From positions 4,287,001 through 4,351,000 of the forward strand of contig AP017605.1 in the NCBI GenBank assembly GCA_002356515.1: a stretch of DNA of 64,000 bases. Direction: 5' to 3'. Numbering within the stretch: the stretch's first letter is position 1; every line of letters starts with the position of its first letter. The translations under genes were made by a program, and so were the position numbers. The notes under the pieces are model-generated. The model saw only the letters and a list, made by a program, of their open reading frames with translations, was not told the origin of the DNA and did no database searches. The stretch is from Mesorhizobium loti (GTDB lineage: Bacteria; Pseudomonadota; Alphaproteobacteria; Rhizobiales; Rhizobiaceae). Below, piece by piece: positions 17,221-25,593 of the stretch.

Positions 17221-18570
17221 ATGCAAACTTCGTTTGGCACCGGTCAGGCAAACAGGGAAAGCACGGATCTGGCCTTCACCGATCCGTTGACCGGGCTTGG
17301 CAACCATCGCCGCTTCTTCGACAAGGTCGATCGCCTGATCAGCGACCGTGCCGACGATCCCGCCCCTTTCACCGTTGGCATTCTCGACCTCGACGGCTTC
17401 AAGCCGATCAACGATCTGTTTGGCCACAAGGCCGGCGACGACATCCTGATCCAGGTCGCCATGCGGCTGCGCGCCTCGATGGACGGCCATTCGACGGTCT
17501 GCCGCATCGGCGCCGACGAATTCGCCTTCCTCTATCCGCTGGTGTTCTCCGAGGAGGCGGCGGCGGAAAAATCCCGCATGCTGATCGAAATCCTGTCGGC
17601 GCCCTATGATGTCGGCGAACGCACCGCCAGGCTGTCGGCCTCGGTCGGCTGCTCGCTGTTTTATTCCGGCGACGAGACCACCGAGATCCTCGTCAACAAG
17701 GCCGAAACCGCACTCTACCACGCCAAGCGGTCAGGCCGTGGCCGCGTCGTCGTCTACACCCGCGAAATGGAAGAGGCGGCCAAGCGCGTCACCCGCATCG
17801 AGCAGGCGCTGCGCCGCGCCGTCTCCGCCGGTGAGGTTGAGCCGCATTTCCAGCCGATCGTCGACCTCACCACGCGCCGCACCATCGGCTTCGAGACGCT
17901 GGCGCGCTGGACCGATCGTGATCTCGGCGCCGTCCCGCCGACCGTCTTCATTCCCATCGCCGAGGAACGCGGCATAATCGGTCCGCTGTCGCAGCTGGTG
18001 CTGCGCAAGGCGACCGAAGCCGCCAGGAGCTGGCCGAGCGACCTGTTCCTGTCCTTCAACCTGTCGCCGTCGCAGCTCGTTGATCAGAACACCGGCCTGC
18101 ACATATTGGCGATCCTCGACCGCACCGGCTTCGATCCGCGCCGCCTCGAGATCGAGATCACCGAGACCGGCCTGATGAACGACCCGGCCTCGGCCGCGCA
18201 GATCGTCGAGGATCTGCGGCGCGTCGGCATCCGCGTCTCGCTCGACGATTTCGGCACCGGCCAGTCCTCGCTTGGCCGCTTGCGCGAATTCCATTTCGAC
18301 AAGCTCAAGATCGACCGCGCCTTCGTCTCCTCGATCCTCGACGACCGCCCGTCCGAACACATCATCCGCGCCATTCTCGCCATGTGCGAAGGTTTGGGCA
18401 TGGATGTGGTCGCCGAAGGCATTGAGGAGGAAGCGCAGGCCGACCGCCTGGTCCAGTTCGGCTGCGCCGGCGGGCAGGGCTATCTGTTCGGCAAGCCGGT
18501 CGATGCCGACGCCACGCTCGGCTATCTCCGCGATTCCTTCCGCGGCGCGCTGCGCGCCAAGGCGATCTGA
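17221..18570 (+). CDS. GGDEF-EAL protein: degenerate cyclase domain, likely active c-di-GMP phosphodiesterase
   Basis: A 449-residue cytosolic protein with no membrane segment or sensor domain. The GGDEF domain (~15-175) starts with 'FTDPLTGLGNHRRFF' but its signature reads 'RIGADEFAFL', with Ala for the second Gly, so cyclase activity is doubtful. The EAL domain (~185-440) keeps the metal and catalytic residues: 'FETLARW' (ETL for EAL), 'FNLSPSQL', 'EIEITETGL', 'SLDDFGTGQSSL', 'DKLKIDRAFV', 'VVAEGIEEE' and 'QGYLFGKP'. It probably lowers cyclic-di-GMP, perhaps with the GGDEF part as a GTP sensor. It lies 152 bases after the GT-C-like gene and seems monocistronic. Confidence 0.9.
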   Translation: MQTSFGTGQANRESTDLAFTDPLTGLGNHRRFFDKVDRLISDRADDPAPFTVGILDLDGFKPINDLFGHKAGDDILIQVAMRLRASMDGHSTVCRIGADEFAFLYPLVFSEEAAAEKSRMLIEILSAPYDVGERTARLSASVGCSLFYSGDETTEILVNKAETALYHAKRSGRGRVVVYTREMEEAAKRVTRIEQALRRAVSAGEVEPHFQPIVDLTTRRTIGFETLARWTDRDLGAVPPTVFIPIAEERGIIGPLSQLVLRKATEAARSWPSDLFLSFNLSPSQLVDQNTGLHILAILDRTGFDPRRLEIEITETGLMNDPASAAQIVEDLRRVGIRVSLDDFGTGQSSLGRLREFHFDKLKIDRAFVSSILDDRPSEHIIRAILAMCEGLGMDVVAEGIEEEAQADRLVQFGCAGGQGYLFGKPVDADATLGYLRDSFRGALRAKAI

Positions 18571-18639
18571 CCGGCGCTTTCGACGCAATCAGCATCCCGC
18601 CGATGCCGCCACACGGTTCCAGTGCGACGCATTGTCGTT

Positions 18640-18704
18640 TTGTCTGACATAAGCGCGGAAATCCTATGTTTCGCCCTTGCCCGCGCGACTTGCGTGGCTA
18701 GGAT
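18640..18704 (+). promoter_or_regulatory. Candidate promoter and GntR-type operator of the galactose-type operon
   Basis: TGTCTGACA (18641-18649) is a perfect odd palindrome and fits the general GntR half-site pattern GTM-N-KAC. Downstream, TTGCCC (18677-18682) and TAGGAT (18699-18704) form a plausible -35/-10 pair with a 16-base spacer. It sits 30-95 bases before the first gene of the operon. No regulator gene is adjacent. Confidence 0.35.
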
Positions 18705-18734
18705 GCGCGCCGTTCACGCTGGGAGAGAAACGAT

Positions 18735-19502
18735 ATGATGCCATCGGCGGATTTTGCCGACCTCAGGGGAGCCTCGGTGCTGATCACCGGCGGCGGTTCC
18801 GGGATCGGCGCGGCGCTGACCGAGGGTTTTGTGCGCCAGGGCGCCAATGTCGCCTTCATCGATATCGCCGATGGCCCGAGCACGCTGCTTTCCGACCGCA
18901 TCGAGAAGGAGTTCGGCCGCCGGCCGCTCTACCTCAAGACCGATCTGCGCGACATCGAGGCGCTACGCGCCTCGGCGGCCAAAGCGGCAGAGGCGCATGG
19001 CGATGTCACGGTGTTGATCAACAATGCCGCCTGGGACGAGCGCCATGCCGTCGAGGACGTGACGGTGGAGTTCTGGGACAACAACCAGGCGATTAACCTG
19101 CGGCCGCATTTCTTCACCGCGCAGGCGGTGGCGCCGGGCATGAAGCGGGCCGGCGGCGGCTCGATCATCAACTTCACTTCGACATCCTACCTGATCAACC
19201 ACCCCGACATGCCGGCCTACACCGCCGCCAAGGCCGGCATCCTCGGCCTCACCAAGGGGCTGGCCGGCAAGCTCGGGCCTGACCGCATCCGCGTCAACGC
19301 CGTCGCGCCAGGCTGGGTGATCACCGAACGGCAGCAGGAACGCTGGGTGACCGAAGGGGCGCTTGCCGCCCATGTCGCCAAGCAGTGCATCAAGGAGATC
19401 ATGCGGCCGGACGACATGGTCGGCACGGTGCTGTTCCTGGCCTCGGACGCCTCGCGCATGCTGACGGCGCAGATGCTGATCGTCGACGGGGGTTTCCTGT
19501 GA
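18735..19502 (+). CDS. SDR family sugar dehydrogenase (probable D-galactose 1-dehydrogenase)
   Basis: A 255-residue short-chain dehydrogenase. The NAD(P) motif is 'VLITGGGSGIGAALTEGF' (residues ~15-32), with 'VLINNAAWDERHAV' and the catalytic set Ser in 'NFTSTSYL' plus 'YTAAK'. The assignment rests on context: it overlaps by four bases a KDGal kinase, followed by a KDPGal aldolase and an SMP-30 lactonase. This is the order of an oxidative (De Ley-Doudoroff) galactose pathway, in which the sugar is first oxidised to the lactone. Rhizobia use such a dehydrogenase. GGGAGA lies 9 bases before ATG 18735; ATG 18738 is the alternative. The substrate could also be another aldose. Confidence 0.82.
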   Translation: MMPSADFADLRGASVLITGGGSGIGAALTEGFVRQGANVAFIDIADGPSTLLSDRIEKEFGRRPLYLKTDLRDIEALRASAAKAAEAHGDVTVLINNAAWDERHAVEDVTVEFWDNNQAINLRPHFFTAQAVAPGMKRAGGGSIINFTSTSYLINHPDMPAYTAAKAGILGLTKGLAGKLGPDRIRVNAVAPGWVITERQQERWVTEGALAAHVAKQCIKEIMRPDDMVGTVLFLASDASRMLTAQMLIVDGGFL

Positions 19503-20449
19503 GCCCAGAATTTGCCAACAACATGCCGGCGGTAGCGGCGCTCGACTGGGGCACGACCCGGCTCCGGGCATGGCTGATCGACGGCAGCGGCAAGGTGCTT
19601 GCCGAGCGTCGCGGCGATGACGGCCTGATCACCGCGCGCGAAAAGGGGTTCTCCAACGTCCTAGAGGGCCATTTGGCCGCCATGGGCGCGCCTGAGGCGC
19701 TGCCCGTCATCATCTGCGGCATGGCCGGTTCCCGACAGGGCTGGATCGAGGCGCCCTATGTGACCGTGCCGGCGCCGATCGGCGCCATACTGCGCGGCGC
19801 CGCCCGCATCGAGGGCGAGCGCCGCGACATCCGCATCGTGCCGGGCCTCGCCCAGCGCCTGGCCGATGCGCCCGATGTCATGCGCGGTGAGGAGACACAG
19901 CTTGCCGGTGCTGGTTTGCCGGCAAAGGGGCGGCATCTCGCCTGTATGCCCGGCACCCATTCGAAATGGGTGCTGGTCGAGGACGGCGCGGTGGCCGGCT
20001 TCGGCACATGGCCGACCGGCGAGTTGTTCTCGGTGCTTTCAGCGCATTCGATCCTCAAGCATTCGCTGGGCGAGCATCCCGCCCCGGTCACGAGCGACAG
20101 CCCGTTCTTCCGGCAATGGTGCGAACGGGCGCTTGGCGAGGGTGGCGACGTCACCTCGAAACTGTTTGCCATCCGCGCCGCCGGGCTCCTGCAGGACCTG
20201 AAGTCGGAAGATGCGGCGGCCTGCCTGTCCGGGCTTCTGATCGGCGGTGAGATCGCCTCGGCAAAGCGCCGCTATGGCGCCGGCGATGCGCCGGTCGTGC
20301 TGATTGCCTCGGGTGCGCTCGCTGTGCTCTACCAAGCCGCACTTGGCTTTGCCGGGCTTGCCGTCCGCACCGTCGACGCCGATGAAGCGGTGCGCGCTGG
20401 CCTCATCGAGGCCGCGCGCGAGAACGGCATGATTGGAGCCGCCAAATGA
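19499..20449 (+). CDS. dgoK: 2-dehydro-3-deoxygalactonokinase
   Basis: A 316-residue sugar-acid kinase of the DgoK family. It phosphorylates 2-keto-3-deoxygalactonate at C6. The N-terminal nucleotide motif is 'VAALDWGTTRLRAWLIDGSG'. Later come 'PVIICGMAGSRQGWIEAPYV', 'MRGEETQLAG' and 'CMPGTHSKWVLVEDG', all hallmark DgoK segments, with 'GTWPTGELFSVL' following. GTG 19499 overlaps the dehydrogenase stop (GTGA) and has a G-rich motif (19488-19492) seven bases before; ATG 19523 is a possible later start. The gene overlaps the aldolase by four bases, so translation is coupled. Confidence 0.93.
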   Translation: MSPEFANNMPAVAALDWGTTRLRAWLIDGSGKVLAERRGDDGLITAREKGFSNVLEGHLAAMGAPEALPVIICGMAGSRQGWIEAPYVTVPAPIGAILRGAARIEGERRDIRIVPGLAQRLADAPDVMRGEETQLAGAGLPAKGRHLACMPGTHSKWVLVEDGAVAGFGTWPTGELFSVLSAHSILKHSLGEHPAPVTSDSPFFRQWCERALGEGGDVTSKLFAIRAAGLLQDLKSEDAAACLSGLLIGGEIASAKRRYGAGDAPVVLIASGALAVLYQAALGFAGLAVRTVDADEAVRAGLIEAARENGMIGAAK

Positions 20450-21084
20450 CACAGACCGCAGCCTTTCCGAAACTCAAGCGTGGGCTGGTCGCCATCCTGC
20501 GTGGACTGAAACCCGCGGAAGCGATTGCGATGGGGCAGGCGCTGTTCGACGCCGGCATCGAGGCGATCGAAGTGCCGCTCAACTCGCCCGAGCCCTTCTC
20601 GTCGATCGCCAGGATTGCCGAAGTGCTGCCGAAGTCAGCCCTGGTCGGCGCCGGCACGGTGCTGACGGCGGCCGATGTCGACGGCCTGCACAAGGCCGGT
20701 GGGCGGCTCCTGGTCAGTCCCAACATCGATGCCGAAGTGATGGTGCGCGCCATGCATTACGGCATGGTGACCATGCCCGGCGTATTCACGCCCACCGAGG
20801 CCTTCCAGGCGATCCGCCTGGGCGCCTCGGCGCTGAAATTCTTTCCGGCGAGTGCGCTCGGCGCGGGCGGCATTTCGGCCATCCGGGCGGTGCTGCCGGC
20901 GCAGACCCTGGTCGGCGCCGTCGGCGGCGTTTCGGAGAAGGATTTTGCCGGCTACAAGGCGGTGGGCGTCACGGTCTTCGGCCTTGGTTCCAGCCTGTTC
21001 AAGCCCGGCATGAGCGTCGATGATGTGGCGGCACGTGCGCACGCCGCCGTCGCTGCCTGGGATGCGGTGTTTGGAGAGGCATGA
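20446..21084 (+). CDS. dgoA: 2-dehydro-3-deoxy-6-phosphogalactonate aldolase
   Basis: A 212-residue class I aldolase of the KDPG/KDPGal family. It cleaves KDPGal to pyruvate and glyceraldehyde 3-phosphate. The TIM-barrel landmarks are present: 'LVAILRGLKPAEAIAMGQAL', the catalytic Glu region 'GIEAIEVPLNSP', 'GAGTVLTAADVD', and the Schiff-base Lys in 'ASALKFFPASALGAGG'. Length matches the family. The four-base ATGA overlaps on both sides place it in the middle of a tightly coupled operon. KDPG and KDPGal aldolases are close relatives; dgoK immediately upstream makes the galactonate assignment much more likely. Confidence 0.93.
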   Translation: MTQTAAFPKLKRGLVAILRGLKPAEAIAMGQALFDAGIEAIEVPLNSPEPFSSIARIAEVLPKSALVGAGTVLTAADVDGLHKAGGRLLVSPNIDAEVMVRAMHYGMVTMPGVFTPTEAFQAIRLGASALKFFPASALGAGGISAIRAVLPAQTLVGAVGGVSEKDFAGYKAVGVTVFGLGSSLFKPGMSVDDVAARAHAAVAAWDAVFGEA

Positions 21085-21965
21085 TGAGTGAAGCGATCGT
21101 TTCGGTTTTTTCCGACCATGTCTGCCAACTCGGCGAAGGACCGAGCTACGATCCCGCCACCGATGCGCTGTTCTGGTTCGACATCGTCAACGGCCAGCTT
21201 CTGGAGAAGCAGCTGTCCGGCGGCGCGACCAAGGTCCATGAGCTCGGCCAGATGGCCAGCGCCATCGCCATCATCGACGACAAGCGGCAGCTGATCGCCA
21301 CCGAGACCGGGCTTTTTGTCCGCGACGTTGCGACCGGCAAGATGACGCTGCACACGCCGGTCGAAGCCGACAATCCGGTCACCCGCTCCAACGATTCCCG
21401 CGTCCATCCCTGCGGTGCGCTCTGGACCGGCACGATGGGCAAGGGCGAGGAAAAGGGCGCTGGCTCGATCTATTGGTTCTTCAAGGGCGAACTGCGCCGC
21501 CTGTTTTCGGATATCACCGTCTCCAATTCGATCTGCTTTTCCGCCGACGGCGCGCTTGCCTATTATACCGACACCTCGACCGGATTGCTGATGCGCGTCG
21601 CCTGCGACCCGTCGACCGGCCTGCCTGCCGGCGAGCCGAAGATCTTCGTCGATCACCGTTCCGCCAAGGGCTATATCGACGGTTCGGTGCTCGATCGCGA
21701 CGGCATCTTATGGAATGCCGTCTGGGGCGGCAGTGTCATCGAGGCCTATGGACCCGACGGCAAGCTCGTCCGCACGGTCGCCATGCCGGTGACACAGCCA
21801 TCCTGCCCGGCCTTCGTCGGCAAGAACGCCGATCGGCTGGCGGTCACATCGGCCTGGTCGGGCAAGAATGAGAAGCAGCGCCTGCTCGACCTGCAAGGCG
21901 GCATGACTTTCCTGCTCGACATTCCCGTCAATGGCCGCTTCGAGCCGCGCGTGCTGATCGCCTGA
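21081..21965 (+). CDS. SMP-30/gluconolactonase family lactonase (probable galactonolactonase)
   Basis: A 294-residue six-bladed beta-propeller of the SMP-30/Gnl family, cytoplasmic (no signal peptide). Likely metal ligands are visible: Glu in 'CQLGEGPSYDPATDALFWFD', Asn/Asp around 'TRSNDSRVHPCGALWTGTMG', Asn in 'ITVSNSICFSADG', and Asp in 'YIDGSVLDRDGILWNAVWGG'. It probably hydrolyses the sugar lactone made by the dehydrogenase at the head of the operon. It overlaps the aldolase by four bases (ATG 21081; ATG 21084 is also possible) and is the last gene. Galactonate dehydratase, needed between lactonase and kinase, is absent here. Confidence 0.88.
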   Translation: MMSEAIVSVFSDHVCQLGEGPSYDPATDALFWFDIVNGQLLEKQLSGGATKVHELGQMASAIAIIDDKRQLIATETGLFVRDVATGKMTLHTPVEADNPVTRSNDSRVHPCGALWTGTMGKGEEKGAGSIYWFFKGELRRLFSDITVSNSICFSADGALAYYTDTSTGLLMRVACDPSTGLPAGEPKIFVDHRSAKGYIDGSVLDRDGILWNAVWGGSVIEAYGPDGKLVRTVAMPVTQPSCPAFVGKNADRLAVTSAWSGKNEKQRLLDLQGGMTFLLDIPVNGRFEPRVLIA

Positions 21966-22113
21966 ACAGAGCCGATCATCTGAACGGACTGGCGATCGGC
22001 GCCGCTCCCGGCGGTGCTGTCACGCAGGCGTCCGGTCTGGGTCGGTTTCGCGAAAGCCGTTTGCCTCGGCCGTGCGATGGTAGGCGATCGCATCGCCGGG
22101 AACCGTTCATCTC

Positions 22114-23187
22114 ATGTCGAGCCGCAAGCCAAAGCTGATCCTTGTCTACGAGCCGGAAAAGGCTTGCTTCGACCGCCTGATATCAGACGGTTTCCCGTCG
22201 CAGCGCGCCACCGAAATCTCGTCCTACCTGGCGCAGTCGACGGATATCGCCCCCGACTTCGCCGCACTTGCCGCCGCCTGCGCGGCGCGCGGTCTCGCCT
22301 TTGCGCCGGTGGCGCTCGATGATGCCGCCGCGGCGCTGGCGGGTGCGGATGCGGAAAGCACGCTGGTCTGGACGCTGTCCGACGGCGTCGCCTATTTCCG
22401 CGGTAGCGCCGCGCCCGCGCTGGCCCGGCTCAAGGGGTTGCGGACGATCGGCGCCGATGATGCGCTGTTCGCGCTCTGCCAGGACAAGTTCCGTTCCGGT
22501 GCCGTGCTTGGTGCGCTCGGCCTGCCGGTGCCGCAGGCCGGCCTTGCCCGCGACGGCAAATGGCTGGTCGAGCCGCCGGCTTCCGCCGCCGGCTGGTTCA
22601 TCAAGCCCAACCGGCTTGGCGCCAAGATCGGCATCTGGCCGGATTCGCGCAGCAGCAATCTCGATCATGCGCTGGAGCTTAGCCGGCGCGTCTTCGCCGC
22701 CTATCGCGACGATGTCGTCGTGCAGCCCTATGTCGCCGGCCGCAACGTGCGCGCCAGCTTCCTCGGGCTGACGCCGCAAACCGGCATCGAAGCGCTCGGC
22801 ATCGCCTTTGTCGATTCCGGCGGCGATTTCCAGACCATGGCGGACAGCATGGCGCTCTACGGCGAAACCGGCGAGGCGGCGAAGGCGGCAGGACTTTATG
22901 CCGAACCGGAGCTTGTTGCCGTCGCCGACGTCCAGCCGGGGGCCGACGCCAGGATCAGAGCGATCGCCGGGCGGCTGATCAGCGGGCTTGGCCTCCGCGA
23001 CGTGTTCTCCGTCGATCTGCGCCTCGAGGCCGACGGCACAGTCCACCTGATCGAGTTCGAAGTCTGCCCCGGCCTTCCCTGCTTCGATTTCCGCGCCTAC
23101 TGCCGGTCGCAATGGGGCCTGGAGCTTGCCGACGCCATGGCCGAAACCGCCGCGAACCGGCTTATCGGGCAGGATCGGGGCGGCTAG
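22114..23187 (+). CDS. ATP-grasp family protein of unknown substrate
   Basis: A 357-residue protein. Residues ~115-340 look like an ATP-grasp fold. Seen in order are 'ALCQDKFRSGAVLGALGLPV', the lysine strand 'GWFIKPNRLGAKIGIWPDSR', 'DVVVQPYVAGRNVRASFLGL', and a C-terminal motif 'VFSVDLRLEADGTVHLIEFE' then 'VCPGLPCFDF', comparable to the 'D-R....LIEVNP.PG' ending of D-Ala-D-Ala ligases. ATP-grasp enzymes join a carboxylate to an amine or thiol through an acyl phosphate. The N-terminal 110 residues are a Rossmann-like pre-domain. It converges six bases from a cupin gene. Substrate unknown. Confidence 0.72.
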   Translation: MSSRKPKLILVYEPEKACFDRLISDGFPSQRATEISSYLAQSTDIAPDFAALAAACAARGLAFAPVALDDAAAALAGADAESTLVWTLSDGVAYFRGSAAPALARLKGLRTIGADDALFALCQDKFRSGAVLGALGLPVPQAGLARDGKWLVEPPASAAGWFIKPNRLGAKIGIWPDSRSSNLDHALELSRRVFAAYRDDVVVQPYVAGRNVRASFLGLTPQTGIEALGIAFVDSGGDFQTMADSMALYGETGEAAKAAGLYAEPELVAVADVQPGADARIRAIAGRLISGLGLRDVFSVDLRLEADGTVHLIEFEVCPGLPCFDFRAYCRSQWGLELADAMAETAANRLIGQDRGG

Positions 23188-23193
23188 GCTTTC

Positions 23194-23730
23194 CTATATG
23201 GGCCGCGCGCCGGCCATGTACCGGCCATTGTCGAACGGCTCCGGCCGGTTGTCGGCCAGGCTCCACAGTTGGCGGTCGGTGCCTGGCAGATCGCCGAGAT
23301 AGACATGCAGGGCGCCGGAACGGGCACTGCCGGTATTGGCGACCGAGTGAATGGTGTTGGAAGACATGTGCACCAGCGCGGGCGCCGAAAAATCCTGCCG
23401 CTCCGGCGCATCGACCTCTTCGCCGGCGAGCGGGTAGATGAAATTGGTCTCGCCGCCGCAATAGATGCCGATCAGGGCGTCCATCAGATGGTTGTGCGGC
23501 GGATACTGCACCCCGGGCGAAAGCGTGATGTGGTAGATCGTCAGCTGCGGGCTGGCATGCAGCAAGAGCTCGTCGTCCTCCTCCTCGTGAACCAGGCCGC
23601 CGAGCGCATGGAAGCGGTTGGTATAGTCGCTCAAGACGGCCCTGACCTCATCGAAGGGATTGGCGCCGGCCGCCGCGTTGACGATATCCGTGATGGCGGG
23701 GTAGAGAGGGGAGTCGGCGGATAGAGGCAT
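23194..23730 (-). CDS. Cupin, cysteine-dioxygenase-like
   Basis: A 178-residue single-domain cupin. The metal-site motif 1 is 'YPPHNHLMDALIGIYCGGE', with two His two apart. Motif 2 gives the third His in 'HMSSNTIHSVANTG'. Size and the preceding helical part ('ITDIVNAAAGANPFDEVRAV') fit the 'predicted metal-dependent, cysteine dioxygenase-like' cupins. The substrate is not deducible. Its start region faces the GntR gene at 23809, and a perfect ACTGAG-ATG-CTCAGT palindrome lies 14-28 bases upstream of its ATG, in the shared divergent promoter. It may act in a pathway with the convergent ATP-grasp gene. Confidence 0.75.
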   Translation of the reverse strand: MPLSADSPLYPAITDIVNAAAGANPFDEVRAVLSDYTNRFHALGGLVHEEEDDELLLHASPQLTIYHITLSPGVQYPPHNHLMDALIGIYCGGETNFIYPLAGEEVDAPERQDFSAPALVHMSSNTIHSVANTGSARSGALHVYLGDLPGTDRQLWSLADNRPEPFDNGRYMAGARPI

Positions 23731-23743
23731 GCCACAGCTCCTG

Positions 23744-23758
23744 ACTGAGATGCTCAGT
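23744..23758. promoter_or_regulatory. Palindromic operator candidate between the cupin and GntR genes
   Basis: ACTGAG (23744-23749), spacer ATG, CTCAGT (23753-23758): a perfect 6-base inverted repeat with a 3-base centre, in the divergent intergenic space. It is the best candidate site for autoregulation by the GntR protein at 23809 and control of the cupin gene. Confidence 0.55.
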
Positions 23759-23808
23759 TAGAATAGCTAAGATGGCCAATGTCAAGGCCGATGCGAAGCG
23801 AGAGACGC

Positions 23809-24555
23809 ATGAAGCCGACAAAAGCCACGCCACTGAAATCGCCCGCTTCCTCAGGCGGGACACCGGCGCTGTCGACGGCGGATCTGCTGCGTAGCGAACA
23901 GGCCTACGAACAGCTGAAGAGCGATATCGTCGCTTGCGTCCTGTCGCCCGGTGAAGCCTTGACCGAAAAGCAGATCGAGGCCCGTTACGGCATCAAGAAG
24001 GCGACGATCCGTTCAGCACTTGCCCGCCTCATGCAGGAGGGACTGGTCCGGAGCGAGCCGCGCCGCGGCTATGTCATCACCACGCTGACCCTGCGCGACG
24101 TCAACGAGATCTTCGATGTCCGCAGCCTGATCGAACCGGAAGTGTTTCGGGTTGCCACGACAGGGATCACCGAGCGTGGCTTAGACGAGATCAGGCTGGC
24201 GGCCAGAAAGGTGCTGAAGCCCGAGACGTTGCGCAGCCCTGTTGCGTTCCTCGCGGCCGACCGTGCCTTTCGCCTGGCGATTGCCGAGCTGTCCGGCAAT
24301 TTGCGGCTGGCACAGCTTCTCAGCCAGATCCTCGACCAGTCGGAGCGGGCGCTCCATCTCGGCTTCAAGTCGCGCGATTTCATGCCGCTGATCATCGAAC
24401 AGCAGAAGCAGTTGCTGCAGGCCTGCGAAAAGAGCGACGTCCCCGGCATTGTGAAACTTGCCCGCTCGCAGTGCCTTGCCCTCAAGCACCAGCTGGTCGG
24501 CGCCCTGCTTGGCGGCGCCAAGCTGCGGGACGTGAACCTGCAGGATTTTGTCTGA
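23809..24555 (+). CDS. GntR family regulator (FadR/FCD subfamily)
   Basis: A 248-residue regulator. The winged helix at ~35-95 reads 'AYEQLKSDIVACVLSPGEAL', 'EKQIEARYGIKKATIRSALA', 'LMQEGLVRSEPRRGYVIT'. The C-terminal helical FCD domain starts at 'DVNEIFDVRSLIEPEVFRVA'. FCD domains bind small carboxylates, often with a metal. ATG 23809 is preferred for its upstream purine run (GCGAGAGA); ATG 23779 and 23791 in the same frame are possible, and the first ~30 residues are low-complexity. It is divergent from the cupin gene, with a palindrome between. It probably controls the cupin gene and perhaps the ATP-grasp gene. Confidence 0.88.
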   Translation: MKPTKATPLKSPASSGGTPALSTADLLRSEQAYEQLKSDIVACVLSPGEALTEKQIEARYGIKKATIRSALARLMQEGLVRSEPRRGYVITTLTLRDVNEIFDVRSLIEPEVFRVATTGITERGLDEIRLAARKVLKPETLRSPVAFLAADRAFRLAIAELSGNLRLAQLLSQILDQSERALHLGFKSRDFMPLIIEQQKQLLQACEKSDVPGIVKLARSQCLALKHQLVGALLGGAKLRDVNLQDFV

Positions 24556-24579
24556 ACTGCCGGCCCCGGTTGAGCCGTC

Positions 24580-24867
24580 TCAGGTCCCTTCGACCAGCAC
24601 GATCTCGCCGTCGGCGACCTTCTGGCGAATGGCGACCGCGCGCTGATATTCCGGCGAGTGGTAGCAGTCATGCGCAGCAGTGAGCGACGGGAACTCGATG
24701 ATGACGTTGCGGGCCCGGCCTTGCCCTTCGGCAAACTCGTGCTCGCCGCCGCGTGCCAGGAATTTCACATCGAAACGATCGAAGGCGAGCTTGGCGGCGG
24801 CGACATACTCCTTGTAGCCTTCGGCATCGCGCACATCGACGCGGGCGATCCAGTATCCCTTGGGCAT
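24580..24867 (-). CDS. DUF1330 protein
   Basis: A 95-residue protein of the ferredoxin-like (dimeric alpha-beta barrel) DUF1330 family, with 'GYWIARVDVRDAEGYKEYVA' at the start and 'RNVIIEFPSLTAAHDCYHSP' followed by 'EYQRAVAIRQK' near the end. Its function is not known; relatives of similar fold are monooxygenases or stress proteins. It begins 16 bases after pyrF with a strong GGGAGAGAAGA ribosome binding site, so it is probably the third gene of an operon with the FMN reductase and pyrF. Confidence 0.88.
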   Translation of the reverse strand: MPKGYWIARVDVRDAEGYKEYVAAAKLAFDRFDVKFLARGGEHEFAEGQGRARNVIIEFPSLTAAHDCYHSPEYQRAVAIRQKVADGEIVLVEGT

Positions 24868-24883
24868 TCTTCTCTCCCTAATT

Positions 24884-25582
24884 CTATGCAGAGCGCATTT
24901 CGTCGAGGATCGCCTGCGCTGCCGCGCGGCGGTCGCTGGCCGCGACGATCGGCCGGGCGACGACGAGATGGCTGGCGCCGTTGCGGATCGCCTGCGCGGG
25001 CGTCACCACACGCTTCTGGTCGCCATGGTCGCTCCCAGCCGGCCGGATGCCGGGTGTCACCACCGCCATGTCGGGGCCGACGATGCGGCGCACCGCTTCG
25101 GCCTCGGCGGCCGAGCAGACGATGCCGCCCATGCCGGCATGCAGCGCCTGTTCCGAGCGCCTGAGCACCAGCGTGTGCGGATCATACTCATAGCCGACGT
25201 CGATCATGTCCTGCTCGTCCATCGAGGTCAGCACGCTGACGGCGAGCAGGCAAAGCTCGCTGCCCCTGGCCGCCTCCACCGCCGCCCGCATCGCCTTGGG
25301 GTAGGCGTGGATGGTCAGCATGGTCATGCCCATCTTGACGATGTTCTCGACGCCCTTGGCCACCGTGTGGTCGATGTCGAGCAGCTTCATGTCGAGGAAG
25401 ATTTTTGTTCCGCCGCTGGCCAGTTCCCTGGCAAAGTCGAGCCCGCCGGCAAAGGCCAGCTGATAACCGATCTTGTAGAAAGAGACGACGCCGTCAAGTT
25501 CGCGCACCGCCTGCTCGGCTTCCCGCACGGTCGGCAGGTCGAGGCCGACGATCAATCTCTCTTGCATGGATTGGGCCTGCAT
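24884..25582 (-). CDS. pyrF: Orotidine 5'-phosphate decarboxylase
   Basis: A 232-residue TIM-barrel enzyme for the last step of UMP synthesis. The catalytic Lys-Asp array is in '[20 protein letters not shown]', and the phosphate-binding end is '[20 protein letters not shown]' then '[11 protein letters not shown]'. Start choice: ATG 25582 lies 11 bases after the upstream stop. ATG 25567 ('[10 protein letters not shown]') is equally close to family N-termini, giving 227 residues. The further open frame back to 25648 overlaps the preceding gene and is not conserved. It is co-directional with the FMN reductase and DUF1330 genes. Confidence 0.95.
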   Translation of the reverse strand: MQAQSMQERLIVGLDLPTVREAEQAVRELDGVVSFYKIGYQLAFAGGLDFARELASGGTKIFLDMKLLDIDHTVAKGVENIVKMGMTMLTIHAYPKAMRAAVEAARGSELCLLAVSVLTSMDEQDMIDVGYEYDPHTLVLRRSEQALHAGMGGIVCSAAEAEAVRRIVGPDMAVVTPGIRPAGSDHGDQKRVVTPAQAIRNGASHLVVARPIVAASDRRAAAQAILDEMRSA

Positions 25583-25593
25583 GGTTGCGGCGA

